DNA from: Alsobacter sp045348435
GTDB taxonomy: Bacteria; Pseudomonadota; Alphaproteobacteria; Rhizobiales; Beijerinckiaceae
Assembly (NCBI RefSeq): GCF_045348435.1
Contig: NZ_CP157484.1
Coordinates: forward strand, 1,364,001-1,428,000
DNA length: 64,000 bases
Direction of reading: 5' to 3'
Shown: positions 8,004-16,848 of the stretch, piece by piece
Layout of the letters: every line of letters starts with the position of its first letter
How positions within the stretch are numbered: the first letter of the stretch is position 1
Notes under the pieces: model-generated
What the model was told of the DNA's origin: nothing
Database searches by the model: none
The model's input: the letters and a program-made list of their open reading frames with translations, nothing else
Program-made: the position numbers and the translations under genes

Positions 8004-8972
8004 TCAGGCGAGGCGCCGCCAGACGCTTTTGGGGGAGTTGTCGCCCAGGATCAGGCGCCCGCCATTCGTCAGGCTCGGGACGGCGATGGGCACGGTGAGA
8101 TCGAGCACCTCGGGCCGCCGCTCGTCCGGACGGAGAATGGCCTGCTTTTGCAAGAGGATTCTTTTCCTGTCAAGGCCATCCTGGATGAAGCCGGCCGGGT
8201 CCTTGCGGACCTGAGAGCCGGCCAGGATGACGGTCCAACCGTCGCACTGGACGGCGGTCGCCTTGACGCCGTCCTTGTCCAGGACGTGAAACGCGGCCTC
8301 GCGGCGACGAAGCAGGTCGGTCGGCCAGTCCTGCGACCAGCCAATGCGAACCGGCCGGGCGGGAGCCCGTGCAAACGGCGCCGGCGCGAATGCGTCGCGA
8401 TAGGGCGTGTTCGCGACGCCCGCCTCCAGGATCGGCGTCCCGGCGTCGATCAGCGGATGATGCAGGTCGTCGACCCAGCGCTGCGCCACAGCTTCATCCG
8501 ACGCCTGAACCTGACGATCGCTCGGGGGCGTGCTGGTGATCACGTGCGAGCGGGACAGCAGCGCCGCCTCGTGCAGGGCCTTCTCCAGGGCGTTCAGCGC
8601 CGAGGACGAGAGGCCCTCATTGGCCTCCGCGCAAAGGATAGGCCTGATTGTGATGACCGACAGCCTTTCGGGAGCGAGGCGGGGCTTGCTCTTGTGGCCG
8701 GCCATGCGATCGCGCGGACTCACCGTCTGCCCGATATAGGCGGCGGGCTGCGCGGACCCGTCGAGGCATCCTGCGACCACATAGATGGCTGGGCGCTGGA
8801 ATTCGGCGCAAGCGAGGAGAACCTTGACCTGCGACCACGGGGCGGCGCCCACCATCAGGCCGGTGATCGGGCTGTCGACGATCCGCACCTCGGGGGATGC
8901 GGGATGGTGACGGCAGGTGACTGCGGACCAGACACGGGAGGTCTGGCCGCGACTTGGCGACCGGGTGGACAT
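8004..8972 (-). CDS. GIY-YIG nuclease family protein
   Basis: 322 residues. The GIY-YIG signature is present as AIYVV (about residues 62-66) and AYIGQT (about 78-83), followed by an Arg and a His (RDRMAGH) and a later Glu in ALEKALHEA. All are expected positions of this metal-dependent nuclease fold. About 190 C-terminal residues are of unknown type. I start at the ATG at 8972, which has GGAG six bases upstream; an ATG four codons earlier lacks one. First large gene of the cluster that continues through 7317-7937, the AAA-protease and HNH genes. Restriction, homing or defence roles are all possible. Confidence 0.8.
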   Translation of the reverse strand: MSTRSPSRGQTSRVWSAVTCRHHPASPEVRIVDSPITGLMVGAAPWSQVKVLLACAEFQRPAIYVVAGCLDGSAQPAAYIGQTVSPRDRMAGHKSKPRLAPERLSVITIRPILCAEANEGLSSSALNALEKALHEAALLSRSHVITSTPPSDRQVQASDEAVAQRWVDDLHHPLIDAGTPILEAGVANTPYRDAFAPAPFARAPARPVRIGWSQDWPTDLLRRREAAFHVLDKDGVKATAVQCDGWTVILAGSQVRKDPAGFIQDGLDRKRILLQKQAILRPDERRPEVLDLTVPIAVPSLTNGGRLILGDNSPKSVWRRLA

Positions 8973-9075
8973 GGGATTCTCCATGAGCGTGCGCCGATCC
9001 GGGCCAATGACATCGGCAAGGATCAGGCGGCGCGGGACTTGAGAAGACGGCAGGCCGAAGCCTGACGCCGATGTC

Positions 9076-9177
9076 TCACGCTATGGAGAAGGGCAGGGGA
9101 GCGGCGGACGGGTGTTCCGCGGGGCGCGAAGGGTCTTCCGCGGGGCGCAAAGAGCCGCTAACAGTGTGCTCAGCCAT
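9076..9177 (-). CDS. Predicted 33-residue peptide at the head of the nuclease cluster
   Basis: Short frame with an excellent ribosome-binding site (AGGAGAG, about eight bases before the ATG at 9177). The peptide carries a seven-residue repeat, RPAEDPS then RPAEHPS, reflecting a DNA repeat TTCCGCGGGGCGC at 9114-9151. No homology is recognised. It lies about 100 bases upstream of the GIY-YIG gene on the same strand, so it may be a leader peptide or small component of that operon. Confidence 0.4.
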   Translation of the reverse strand: MAEHTVSGSLRPAEDPSRPAEHPSAAPLPFSIA

Positions 9178-9866
9178 GGTGACATCTCTCCTAAAGATGT
9201 TGGCGTGGTCAGGCCGCCGCGGGCGCTCGAACGCCGGCGGCGGCCGCCCTCGAAGGCGGACGCCGCAGCTGCGGCTGATCACAGACGCACAATCCCACGA
9301 CGAAACGCCAGGATCAAGTTATTCCCTTCACGAACAGGGTCATCCTTTCGTCGATGGTTAACCTACGCCCAAAGCGGTAGAGAAACATTTGCGGAACAGG
9401 CCATCGGCCGAAGCCCAATGCACGTTTGGCCAGCCTGCTGAAGCTTCAAGTGTGCTTTGAACGAGGCCATGGCGACCTTGGCTCAAGCAGGCCGACTTTG
9501 CGATTGGGCGTGGATGCCGCGGTGGGCGCTCGTCGAAGCCGGAAAGCACTCTGCCGCGGCGCGCTGCCTTCGGTGGCCGAGCGTGAAATGCCTCAGCCAA
9601 GACGGGCGAGCGGCCGAACCGCGACTGCTTGGCGCTGCGCGGGACGCGTCGGACTGCGCCGCTGGTCTGGCGGAAGGGCGACGGCATCGTAGGGGACGCC
9701 AAGGAGCATGCTTTTCATGAAGGCGTTGGGATCAAGCGGGCGATCCGCACGGCGGGTCGCGCGGTCGTGGACATCCCGGCCGCCCTCGCCGCGTTCGATA
9801 ACACAGGGACCTCGGCTTCTCAGATACTGCGACGCGCAAGCGAGGCCCGAAGTCGGGTGCCGGCGT
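9178..9866. other. Gene-poor stretch, no supported gene
   Basis: Several overlapping frames of 60-110 codons exist on both strands, but none has a good ribosome-binding site, a recognisable domain or a convincing composition. The minus-strand promoter of the nuclease cluster probably lies near 9180-9300. Confidence 0.4.
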
Positions 9867-10424
9867 TCATCGCGCTGAAACAAGATTAGGTTCTTGCGGC
9901 TCCGCGGCGGGACCTGTCGTCGGGCGACCGGCGAAGGTCAATGCGACGGCTCGCTCACCCCCGGCGCGATGGGGGGAATCGCTTGCGCTCGGCAGGCCCA
10001 TAGCGGCCCTGCCCTTGACCTCGCCATGAGTGCGAGCGGCGTGATTTGGGATCGCCGTCGCGTGGCCGCTAAGCGGTTCCCTAGCCGTGCGCGTCGCTGC
10101 GACGGGGGCTGGCGCCAGGCCGGACCGCGGGCGGGGGGCCGCGCCTGGCTCCAGCGGCGGCTCGTCCTCCACACGCCGGCGCAACTCGTCGAGGATGCAG
10201 GCCGCATGGTCGCAGACGTCCTCCACGAGCGCCTGCGTCTCCGACCGTTCGCCCAGCCGATGTGCCAGCGCGTCGATGCGGTCGTGCATCCGGCTCGCCA
10301 CCATGTCGATGGCCGCCTGCGACGACGAGCGTTCGGCCGTCACGAACGCATCCGCCAGTTCGCCGAGAGCCAGGCGAAGGAGCGAAATGACGATCTGAGA
10401 CGAAACTGCATCATTCTGATCCAC
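9867..10424 (-). CDS. Uncharacterised helical protein
   Basis: 185 residues starting at GTG 10424, with GGGAG seven bases upstream. The first 90 residues are strongly helical (LLRLALGELADAFVTAER, DRIDALAHRLGERSE) and could form a coiled coil. The rest is Pro/Ala-rich and probably disordered. No domain recognised. It marks the right edge of the minus-strand island before the IS110 element. Confidence 0.6.
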   Translation of the reverse strand: MDQNDAVSSQIVISLLRLALGELADAFVTAERSSSQAAIDMVASRMHDRIDALAHRLGERSETQALVEDVCDHAACILDELRRRVEDEPPLEPGAAPRPRSGLAPAPVAATRTAREPLSGHATAIPNHAARTHGEVKGRAAMGLPSASDSPHRAGGERAVALTFAGRPTTGPAAEPQEPNLVSAR

Positions 10425-10856
10425 GGCGCGGCTCCCACATCATCGGACCACACGCGTGGCAAGATTGATGCGAAGCGTTTCAAGCTGGCGTGGGACAGTT
10501 GCCTGGGCTGCGACCTGGGATGGGCGCGTGACGCCTCCACCCTATCCGTCATCCTCGGCCGCCTTCAGCGCTATGCCCAGCACGATGAACGTCCGGCGGG
10601 GCTGCCGGACCAGTCTGATCAGCCCGCCCAAGCCTTGCTCCCGTGTGCCCGCCACGCGCACAGTTTGGTCGTGTCCCACGGAATGGTATAGCTGGCCTGG
10701 CTGGCACAGCGTCCTCGGGCAGAGCCGAGTCTGTCAGGCTGCCGCCACGGGCAGGATGACGGTGGGATATCGCCGAGAGGAACGATGGTTTCCAGATGCT
10801 ATGGGGCGTGCGCCGGACCATGGCAGGCTGGCGCTCTTCGAGACGTGGAGACGCCC
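10425..10856. other. Non-coding left end of the IS110 element
   Basis: No gene supported. In IS110 elements the non-coding left end just before the recombinase gene encodes a structured guide (bridge) RNA. The 150-200 bases before 10857 contain several short inverted repeats and are where such an RNA would lie here. The element boundary could not be fixed by eye. Confidence 0.35.
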
Positions 10857-12023
10857 ATGCTGCATCCATTCACTGCCAACCGCGCGACCGCGGCCTTCGT
10901 TCAAGAGAGCACGCTTGTCGTCGTCATTGAGATGAGCCAATCCACTTGGCTTGTGGGCGGCTCGCTTCCCGGAGTCGAACGTCAGCCCCTGAAGAAGCTC
11001 GAACCTGATCCCGACCGCCTCTTGTCGGTTGTGAATCGTTGGCGAGACGAGTGTCGGGAATGTGGGCATGACGTCGAGCGCCTCGTCATCGCATATGAGG
11101 CCGGGCGGGATGGGTTCTGGCTGGCGCGGTGGCTAGCCGCCAGGGGCGCTGAGGCGCACGTCATCCACGCGAGCAGTGTGGCTGTGTCACGGGACCGTCG
11201 CCGCGCCAAGACGGATCGGCTTGACGTCGCTCTTCTGCTGCGGGTCCTGCTGGGGTGGCTTCGCGGCGAACGTGGCCATTGCAGCATGGCGGTGACGCCT
11301 TCGATCGAAGATGAAGACGCAAGGCGGCCGACGCGCGAGCGCGAGAACCTCGTTAGCGAGCGAACGCGGATCATCAATCGCATGAAGGCGTCGCTCGCTC
11401 GTCTGGGCATTCGTGATCTCAATCCGGCGCACCGCAAAGCTGTTGGCCGCCTTGACGACTTATGCACACCGGAGGGCGCCGCCCTGCCGCCGCTCGCGAA
11501 ATCGGAGCTGCGCCGCGACATGACCCGCCTCCGGTTCATCGAGGACCAGATCAAGGAGATCGAGCAGGAGCGGATGGCCCGCCTCGACGAGGCCGCTCCC
11601 CGCGAAGAAAGGCCGAATGGCATGATTCGACTGCTCACCCGCGTTGTCGGCGTCGGCGTGGAGACCGCCGATATGCTCACCCACGAGATTTTTCTTCGTG
11701 ACCTGGGAGATAGACGCGCCGTCGCCCGCTATGCCGGTCTGACCGGCTCGCCGGACGAGAGTGGATCGAAGCGACGCGAGCGCGGTCTGTCGCGCGCCGG
11801 CAATCCTCGGGTTCGCCGAGGCATGGTCCAGCTTGCATGGCGCTTTCTGGTCTTTCAGAAAGACTGCGCGCTCGTGCGCTGGTTTAGGGCGCGAACTGCA
11901 GAGGCAGGCGCCCGGCGGCGCGTGTCGCTGATCGTGGCGCTCGCGCGCAAGCTGCTGGTTGCGCTCTGGCGTTTGGCGATGGGCGCCGGGATCTTGGAGG
12001 GGCTCAAGATGCGGCCCGCGTGA
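10857..12023 (+). CDS. IS110-family transposase, apparently intact
   Basis: 388 residues. N-terminal RuvC-like DEDD domain: VVVIEMSQ, where this subgroup has Glu in place of the first Asp, then FEAGRDG-type AYEAGRDGFW and KTDRLDVALL. A helical linker follows, then the Tnp_IS116 domain with GVGVETADML, YAGLTGSPDESG and the catalytic-serine region GLSRAGNPRVRRGM. Length is normal and no frameshift is visible, so it may be active. The frame is open upstream to 10785, but the ATG at 10857 starts the conserved part. A degenerate piece of a close relative lies at 33696-33900. Confidence 0.9.
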   Translation: MLHPFTANRATAAFVQESTLVVVIEMSQSTWLVGGSLPGVERQPLKKLEPDPDRLLSVVNRWRDECRECGHDVERLVIAYEAGRDGFWLARWLAARGAEAHVIHASSVAVSRDRRRAKTDRLDVALLLRVLLGWLRGERGHCSMAVTPSIEDEDARRPTRERENLVSERTRIINRMKASLARLGIRDLNPAHRKAVGRLDDLCTPEGAALPPLAKSELRRDMTRLRFIEDQIKEIEQERMARLDEAAPREERPNGMIRLLTRVVGVGVETADMLTHEIFLRDLGDRRAVARYAGLTGSPDESGSKRRERGLSRAGNPRVRRGMVQLAWRFLVFQKDCALVRWFRARTAEAGARRRVSLIVALARKLLVALWRLAMGAGILEGLKMRPA

Positions 12024-12304
12024 GAAAACGCGTCGTCAGAATTGGCCTCTTGGAGGGGGCTGACGAGTCCAAGGCAGCGGCAACCCGTAACATGAGGTGG
12101 CTTCCACGCCGTTTTCCAGATAGGGACCGCCGTGGAGCCGGGCGCAGATGCGAATGACGCATCATGGTTTAGGCTCGAACGAGCCAGCCGAATACAAGGT
12201 CGCGGCACGTTCCGTGCCCCGCCCACAGGCTAGCCTCGAACTCGTTGAACCTCCCTTGATCACCTCATCGCTAGCAAGAATAGGGTCGAAAACAGGTTTG
12301 ACTT
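12024..12304. other. Non-coding right end of the IS110 element
   Basis: No coding frame. This is probably the downstream untranslated flank of the IS110 element, running up to the truncated IS256 relic that begins near 12305. No inverted repeats are expected for this family. Confidence 0.35.
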
Positions 12305-13355
12305 AGAAAATAGAATCGCGCCGACGAGACGGACGATAGCGGCCTCGTTGGGGAAGATGCCCACGACTTCGGTCCGCCTCTTGATCTCGCCGTTGAGCCG
12401 CTCCAGCGGGTTGGTCGAATGCAGCTTGGTGCGGTGCTGCGGCGGGAAGCTCATATAGGCCAGCACGTCGGGCTCCGCCTCGTCCATCAAGGCGGCGAGC
12501 TTGGGGACCTTGGGGCGGAGTTGGTCGGCGACGCGGCGCCACTGGGCGCTCGCGGCCTCGGCGTCGTCCTGGGCGAAGGCCGTGGCGATGAAGGCCGAGA
12601 CGACGCGCCGGCCGCTGCGCCCCGCATGGGCCAGGGCGTTGCGCATGAAGTGCACCCGGCAACGCTGCCAGGTGGCGGTCAGCACCTTGGCCACGGCCGC
12701 CTTCAGGCCCTCATGGGCATCCGAGACGACGAGTTTCACGCCCCGCAGGCCGCGCCGGGCCAGCTTGCGCAGAAAGCCCGTCCAGAAGGTCTCGGCTTCG
12801 GAGGGGCCGATATCCATGCCCAGCACCTCGCGTCGGCCGTCGGTGTTCACCCCCACGGCGACGATGACGGCCACCGAGACGATGCGGCCGGCCCGACGCA
12901 CCTTCACGCAGGTCGCGTCGACCCACAGGTACGGCCAGTCGCCCTCGATCGGCCGTTCGAGGAAGGCCTTCACCTTGCCGTCGATCTCTTCGCACAGCCG
13001 GCTGACCGGCTTTTCGAGATGCCGTTCATGCCGAGCGCCTTGACGAGATCGTCGACCGAGCGCGTCGAGATGCCCTGGACGTAGGCTTCCTGGATCACGG
13101 CGGTCAGGGCCTTCTCGGCCAGCCGCCGCGGCTCCAGGAAGCCCGGGAAGTAGCTGCCCTGGCGAAGCTTGGGGATGCGCAGCTCGACTGTCCCGGCGCG
13201 TGTCTCCCAGGCCCGGTCACGGTGCCGGCGCCGGTCAGGCCGCCGACCTCCATCTCCATCAGCCGCTCGGCCGCAAAGCCGATCATCTCCCGCAGGATAT
13301 CCGCGTCGGGGGTCTTCTCGATCAGCGTGCGAAGGCTCATCATCTCATCGGTCAT
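12305..13355 (-). pseudogene. IS256-family (mutator-type) transposase, frameshifted and truncated
   Basis: N-terminal part MTDEMMSLRTLIEKTPDAD starts at 13355. After GGLTGAG the frame is lost near 13210, then resumes out of frame (LRIPKLRQGSYFPGF, SVDDLVKALGMNG), and the large C-terminal piece follows in a third frame with WVDATCVKVRRAGR, VVSDAHEGLKAAV and STNPLERLNGEIKRRTEVVG, typical of IS256. The C-terminus changes after LVGAI near 12310, so the 3' end is lost, perhaps at a junction with the IS110 element. Multiple breaks mean no functional product. Confidence 0.85.
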
Positions 13356-14068
13356 CGGTGATCCTCTGGTCAGGTGCGTGTGTCGCAACCCGACCCTACC
13401 CGGAGATCGCCGGTGACCACCGATCAGCTACACCACCGCTGAAGATTGCTCCTTTGGTGAGCGAGAGGTATCGTCAGGATTAGACGAACTGAAAGACCCC
13501 GAAAAGCGATGATCAGTCAGAACTGAAGTACCGTTCGGCACAAACCTGAGTGGAGGTCCGATACTTAGCGACTGAAAATATTTGACTATCAGTAATAAAT
13601 GATTTCCCCGTTCCGGTCAGACAATGCCGCTCTATGGTGACAGCTAATGTTTCCGGCTTTGTGCAACTCGGGATAGTTCAGCTGGGATAGTCCGTTTGCT
13701 GGATTTCATCGCTTCAAGCGGGGTGTATCGTCGGCTTACAGTTGGGCAGATTACGGAGTTCTCCCAGTCGGCATCTGGATTGGGCGACGGGATGTCCACT
13801 GGCCTTGAGTGCCATGACATGCTGAGCCCCCCGAACCGTCCCGGGGGCTCAGTTGATGTGCCATAATAGTTTTCCGTACAGATCATGTATCAGCGGGTCT
13901 AAGTTTATCGGCTTAGTCCAAATGATCAAATTGCTAGTCATCCGCAGCAGAGTACAAACGTGCGCGAGATCACATTGAAATTGCTATTTCTCGGTTAATT
14001 TCTACATTGTCGCTCATCTCTCCAGAGTCTGTTTCACACTGCAGCGACGGAAAACCAAGGAGACTGCC
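13356..14068. other. AT-richer leader region upstream of the first S-layer-like gene
   Basis: No supported gene in about 700 bases. Base composition drops noticeably (for example 13560-13600 and 13920-14030), which fits a promoter and long untranslated leader for a highly expressed surface protein. AAGGAGA stands eight bases before the ATG at 14069. A TTGAAA near 13975 could be a -35 element, but no convincing -10 is seen. Confidence 0.4.
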
Positions 14069-15712
14069 ATGGCTAGTATCCAGGGCGTTTATGTTGCGCT
14101 CTTCAATCGTCCAGCTGATCCCGCCGGGCTGAAATTTTTTAGCGACGCTACAGGGAACGGCAAGGATTTAACGAAGATCGGCGATCTTGCATCGACTGCC
14201 GAATATCAGACCCGCTTCACAGGAAAGACTCCAACAGAGATTGTCAGCTCGATCTACAAGAGCCTTTTCAACAGAGACGCCGAACCGAACGGCCTCTCTT
14301 TCTTCGTCGATGCGCTGACGACTGGAAAGCAGACGATCAATACCATTGCTATCAATATCCTTGATGGCGCGCAGGGGCCTGACAAGACGTTGGTAGATCT
14401 CAAAATTTCGGCGGCTGATCTGTTCACCAGCCACATCGACACCAGCGCTGAGATTGCAGCATATAACGGCACCGCTGCCGCCGCCCTGGGCCGCGCTTAT
14501 CTGACCCCGGTTTTGACGACGCTGCCCTCGGTGACCCAGGTGGATGCGGCCATCGCCGGCATCGTCTCCGCCGCCGGCCCAGGCACGGGCGGAGTGCCCG
14601 GTCAGACCTTCACGCTGACGGCCGGGACCGACAACTTCCTGCCGACCGCGACGGACGCGGCCTTCAAGACGACGCCCAATGACGACACCTTCCGCGCCAA
14701 TGTCACCCCCAACAGCCTGAACTCGGCCGATAACATTGATGCTGGCGGTGGCGACGATACCATCAGCGCCCTCTATACGTCCGCGCTGCTGACCACCGTC
14801 TCGCCAGTGCTAACCAACCTTGAAAACGTCTTCATTCAATCCGTGGGCGGTGGCGTTGCATTGAGTCTGAATAGCTCCACGGGCGTGAAAGCGTTGTGGG
14901 ACGATAATTCGAGTTCGTCGCTGACTGCGAGTTTGGCGCTTGGAACCGATGTCGGGCTGAGGGGCAACATCCAAGGTAATGTCGACTTCGTCTACGGGTC
15001 CGCGACTGGCACGGAAGACAAGGCGACGCTTCAGGTTCGGGAGGCGACGTTCACCGCGGCGGGCAAAACGGTGGTGATCAATCAAATCGAACACCTCACC
15101 ATTAACGAGTCCGACGATCCCGCGACGGTAGCGCCGAACGTGTCCACTATCGCAGCCCTCTCGACCCAGGCCCGTACGATCGACGTGACCGGCGATGGGA
15201 GCCTCAATCTGGGTGGGGCGGCGAGCAACTTCGCGAAGCTGACCAATCTCGACGCGTCGCACCACAAGGGCGACATGACCTTCACGGTCAATGTGGGCAC
15301 GGCGCCGACGCAGCCTCTGACGGTGCTGCCGTCCGCAGAGGGCGTGAATACCATCACGCTGAAAGCTGGCAACGGGTTGCCGGACACCATCCAGTTCACC
15401 GCCGACAATGTCTCGACAGTGGGCAAGATGACCACGGTCGCCAACTTCAATCAGAACGCCGAAGACAAGCTGGACCTCAAAGCGTTTTCGCTGGGCTCCG
15501 ACACCACGGTCGGGACCACCGGGGCGACGCTGACGGGCGACACCGCCGGCTTCTTCACCGGCACCAACCGGGTCGTCCTCAACGACGCCACCGACACTAT
15601 CTATGTGGACGTCAACAAGGACGGCAATTTCAGCGCCACAACGGACCTTGCGATCAAGATCACCGGCGTGACGGCGGCCGGTTTCACCGCGGCTGACCTC
15701 GTTCTGGCCTGA
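14069..15712 (+). CDS. S-layer-like secreted protein with DUF4214 repeats, paralogue 1
   Basis: 547 residues. Two DUF4214 units at the N-terminus (about 5-50 and 55-105, with YVALFNRPADPAGL and YKSLFNRDAEPNGL), then a Thr/Ser/Asn/Asp-rich, Cys-free beta region, and a C-terminal block DGNFSATTDLAIKITG...FTAADLVLA like the type I secretion tail of Caulobacter S-layer protein RsaA. No cleavable signal peptide, as expected for type I export. AAGGAGA precedes the ATG and a strong hairpin follows. Paralogues lie at 45345-47015 and 48456-50099; the 3' end is nearly identical to the latter. A structural surface-layer or adhesin role is inferred. Confidence 0.85.
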   Translation: MASIQGVYVALFNRPADPAGLKFFSDATGNGKDLTKIGDLASTAEYQTRFTGKTPTEIVSSIYKSLFNRDAEPNGLSFFVDALTTGKQTINTIAINILDGAQGPDKTLVDLKISAADLFTSHIDTSAEIAAYNGTAAAALGRAYLTPVLTTLPSVTQVDAAIAGIVSAAGPGTGGVPGQTFTLTAGTDNFLPTATDAAFKTTPNDDTFRANVTPNSLNSADNIDAGGGDDTISALYTSALLTTVSPVLTNLENVFIQSVGGGVALSLNSSTGVKALWDDNSSSSLTASLALGTDVGLRGNIQGNVDFVYGSATGTEDKATLQVREATFTAAGKTVVINQIEHLTINESDDPATVAPNVSTIAALSTQARTIDVTGDGSLNLGGAASNFAKLTNLDASHHKGDMTFTVNVGTAPTQPLTVLPSAEGVNTITLKAGNGLPDTIQFTADNVSTVGKMTTVANFNQNAEDKLDLKAFSLGSDTTVGTTGATLTGDTAGFFTGTNRVVLNDATDTIYVDVNKDGNFSATTDLAIKITGVTAAGFTAADLVLA

Positions 15713-15739
15713 GGCTCGATTGAACTTGTCTCGAAAGAA

Positions 15740-15770
15740 GGAGGGAGCAGCTGACTCGGCTGCTCCCTCC
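15740..15770 (+). terminator. Hairpin terminator after S-layer-like paralogue 1
   Basis: Perfect 12-bp stem GGAGGGAGCAGC / GCTGCTCCCTCC with a seven-base loop, 27 bases after the stop codon. No T-run follows, so efficiency is uncertain. Confidence 0.65.
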
Positions 15771-15839
15771 AGCCTGCGCAACGTCATGCGGGACCGCCTG
15801 CCATTGCCGCGACTGCGGGGGAGAAGTCAGCCCGCCCGG

Positions 15840-16185
15840 CTAGGCGAAAAAGCCCGTCTCTAGTGAGATGCCGATACCGATCAGTGGGGCGACCTTCGCC
15901 ACGTTCTCCGGACTTTCGGAGAAATTGGCCAGCACGTCGGCCACGCTCGCCCCAGACTGCAGCTTCCCGACCCAAAAGTCGGTGCCGCTCGGCTCTCCCG
16001 CGCGGCCGAGCACGTTGTGATAGAGTCTGTCGACGATCTGCGCGTTCGAGGCGCCGGCTCCGTAGACGGCCTTGAACTCGGCTGAATTCACGAACCCCAC
16101 GGCGACGTCGTGCATAGACGTTCCTGTATCGAGCGCGTGAACCCAGACCGAAAGACCGCTCTTGTCGGGAGTTCGTGGCTGGGAT
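15840..16185 (-). pseudogene. DUF4214 protein fragment (C-terminal part)
   Basis: Frame reading SVWVHALDTGTSMHDVAVGF...EFKAVYGAGASNAQIVDRLY...NVLGRAGEPSGTDFWVG, a good DUF4214 unit. The frame is open upstream of the first ATG (16115) back to a junction near 16185, where homology to the preceding small-protein family takes over in another frame. It is therefore a 5'-truncated gene piece. An internal start could still give a 91-residue product. No ribosome-binding site is evident. Confidence 0.6.
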
Positions 16186-16518
16186 CCCCGGCATCAGGGA
16201 CGTTCCAAAAACCCAGGCGATCTGCCGGCCCTCGGCGGAGGAGACCACGAACGCTCCGGTGCGCTCCGTGACCCTGAATGGCGGCTGGATGCCCGGCGGC
16301 AGGCTGTGCTCCCCGGTTTCGCCCTTCACGAAGGTCGGGAGCGCGGCCACCAGCTCGGCCAAGGACTTTGCAGCTCCGAGTGGCAGGGTGGGGCTGTTCG
16401 ATGTGTTGAAGCCGGCGTCATCGCTGTAGACGTAGACGAGCCAGGAGCCATTGGCGTCGGCGATGCGGAAACCCGCCTGCATGGCGTGAACCGTCTAGGG
16501 TGGCGGGAAGCGGCACGT
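16186..16518 (-). pseudogene. Small PPW-type repeat protein, inactivated by an amber codon
   Basis: Starts MTCRFPPP at 16518, then TAG where relatives have Trp (RFPPPW), then continues in frame TVHAMQAGFRIADANGSWLVYVY and FVVSSAEGRQIAWVF. The family is common in Hyphomicrobiales and has no assigned function. The copy at 23095-23511 is intact, and other relics lie at 22748 and 23804. The 3' end is fused out of frame to a DUF4214 fragment. An ATG at 16482 could restart translation but would lose the conserved N-terminus. Confidence 0.65.
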
Positions 16519-16848
16519 CATGCGGTGAGAGCAGGCCGGACCTCCAAGGCTGGAGCTTAGGTGCTCCGGCATCCCATGACGCCAGAGCTTTTCTCAAGGC
16601 TAGAAGAAATCCACTGGCGTATGAAGATGGTCAGCCCACGCACGAGATTTCCATCCCGCCCAACTCAATCATCCCCGCCGCTCGTCTCTCACCAGTGGCC
16701 CAGCAGGCTCAGGACCTTCTGCCCTTCCTGGCAGATTTGATCCCGCTGACATCGGCCATCCCGCCGAACCCCGTCCTTTCAGTCGGGGCGCAGATCGGGG
16801 ATGACTGATCGGCCGGCTTCGGAGGCTCGCCGCCGGCGCCCGCCCGGG
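16519..16848. other. Gene-free stretch
   Basis: About 330 bases between a relic and the 3' end of the caspase-like gene. No supported gene, hairpin or repeat seen. Confidence 0.4.

Noticed and set aside
7230..9065. Long open plus-strand frame of 611 codons opposite the GIY-YIG region
   Set aside because: Shadow frame; the minus-strand proteins have recognised motifs and ribosome-binding sites.
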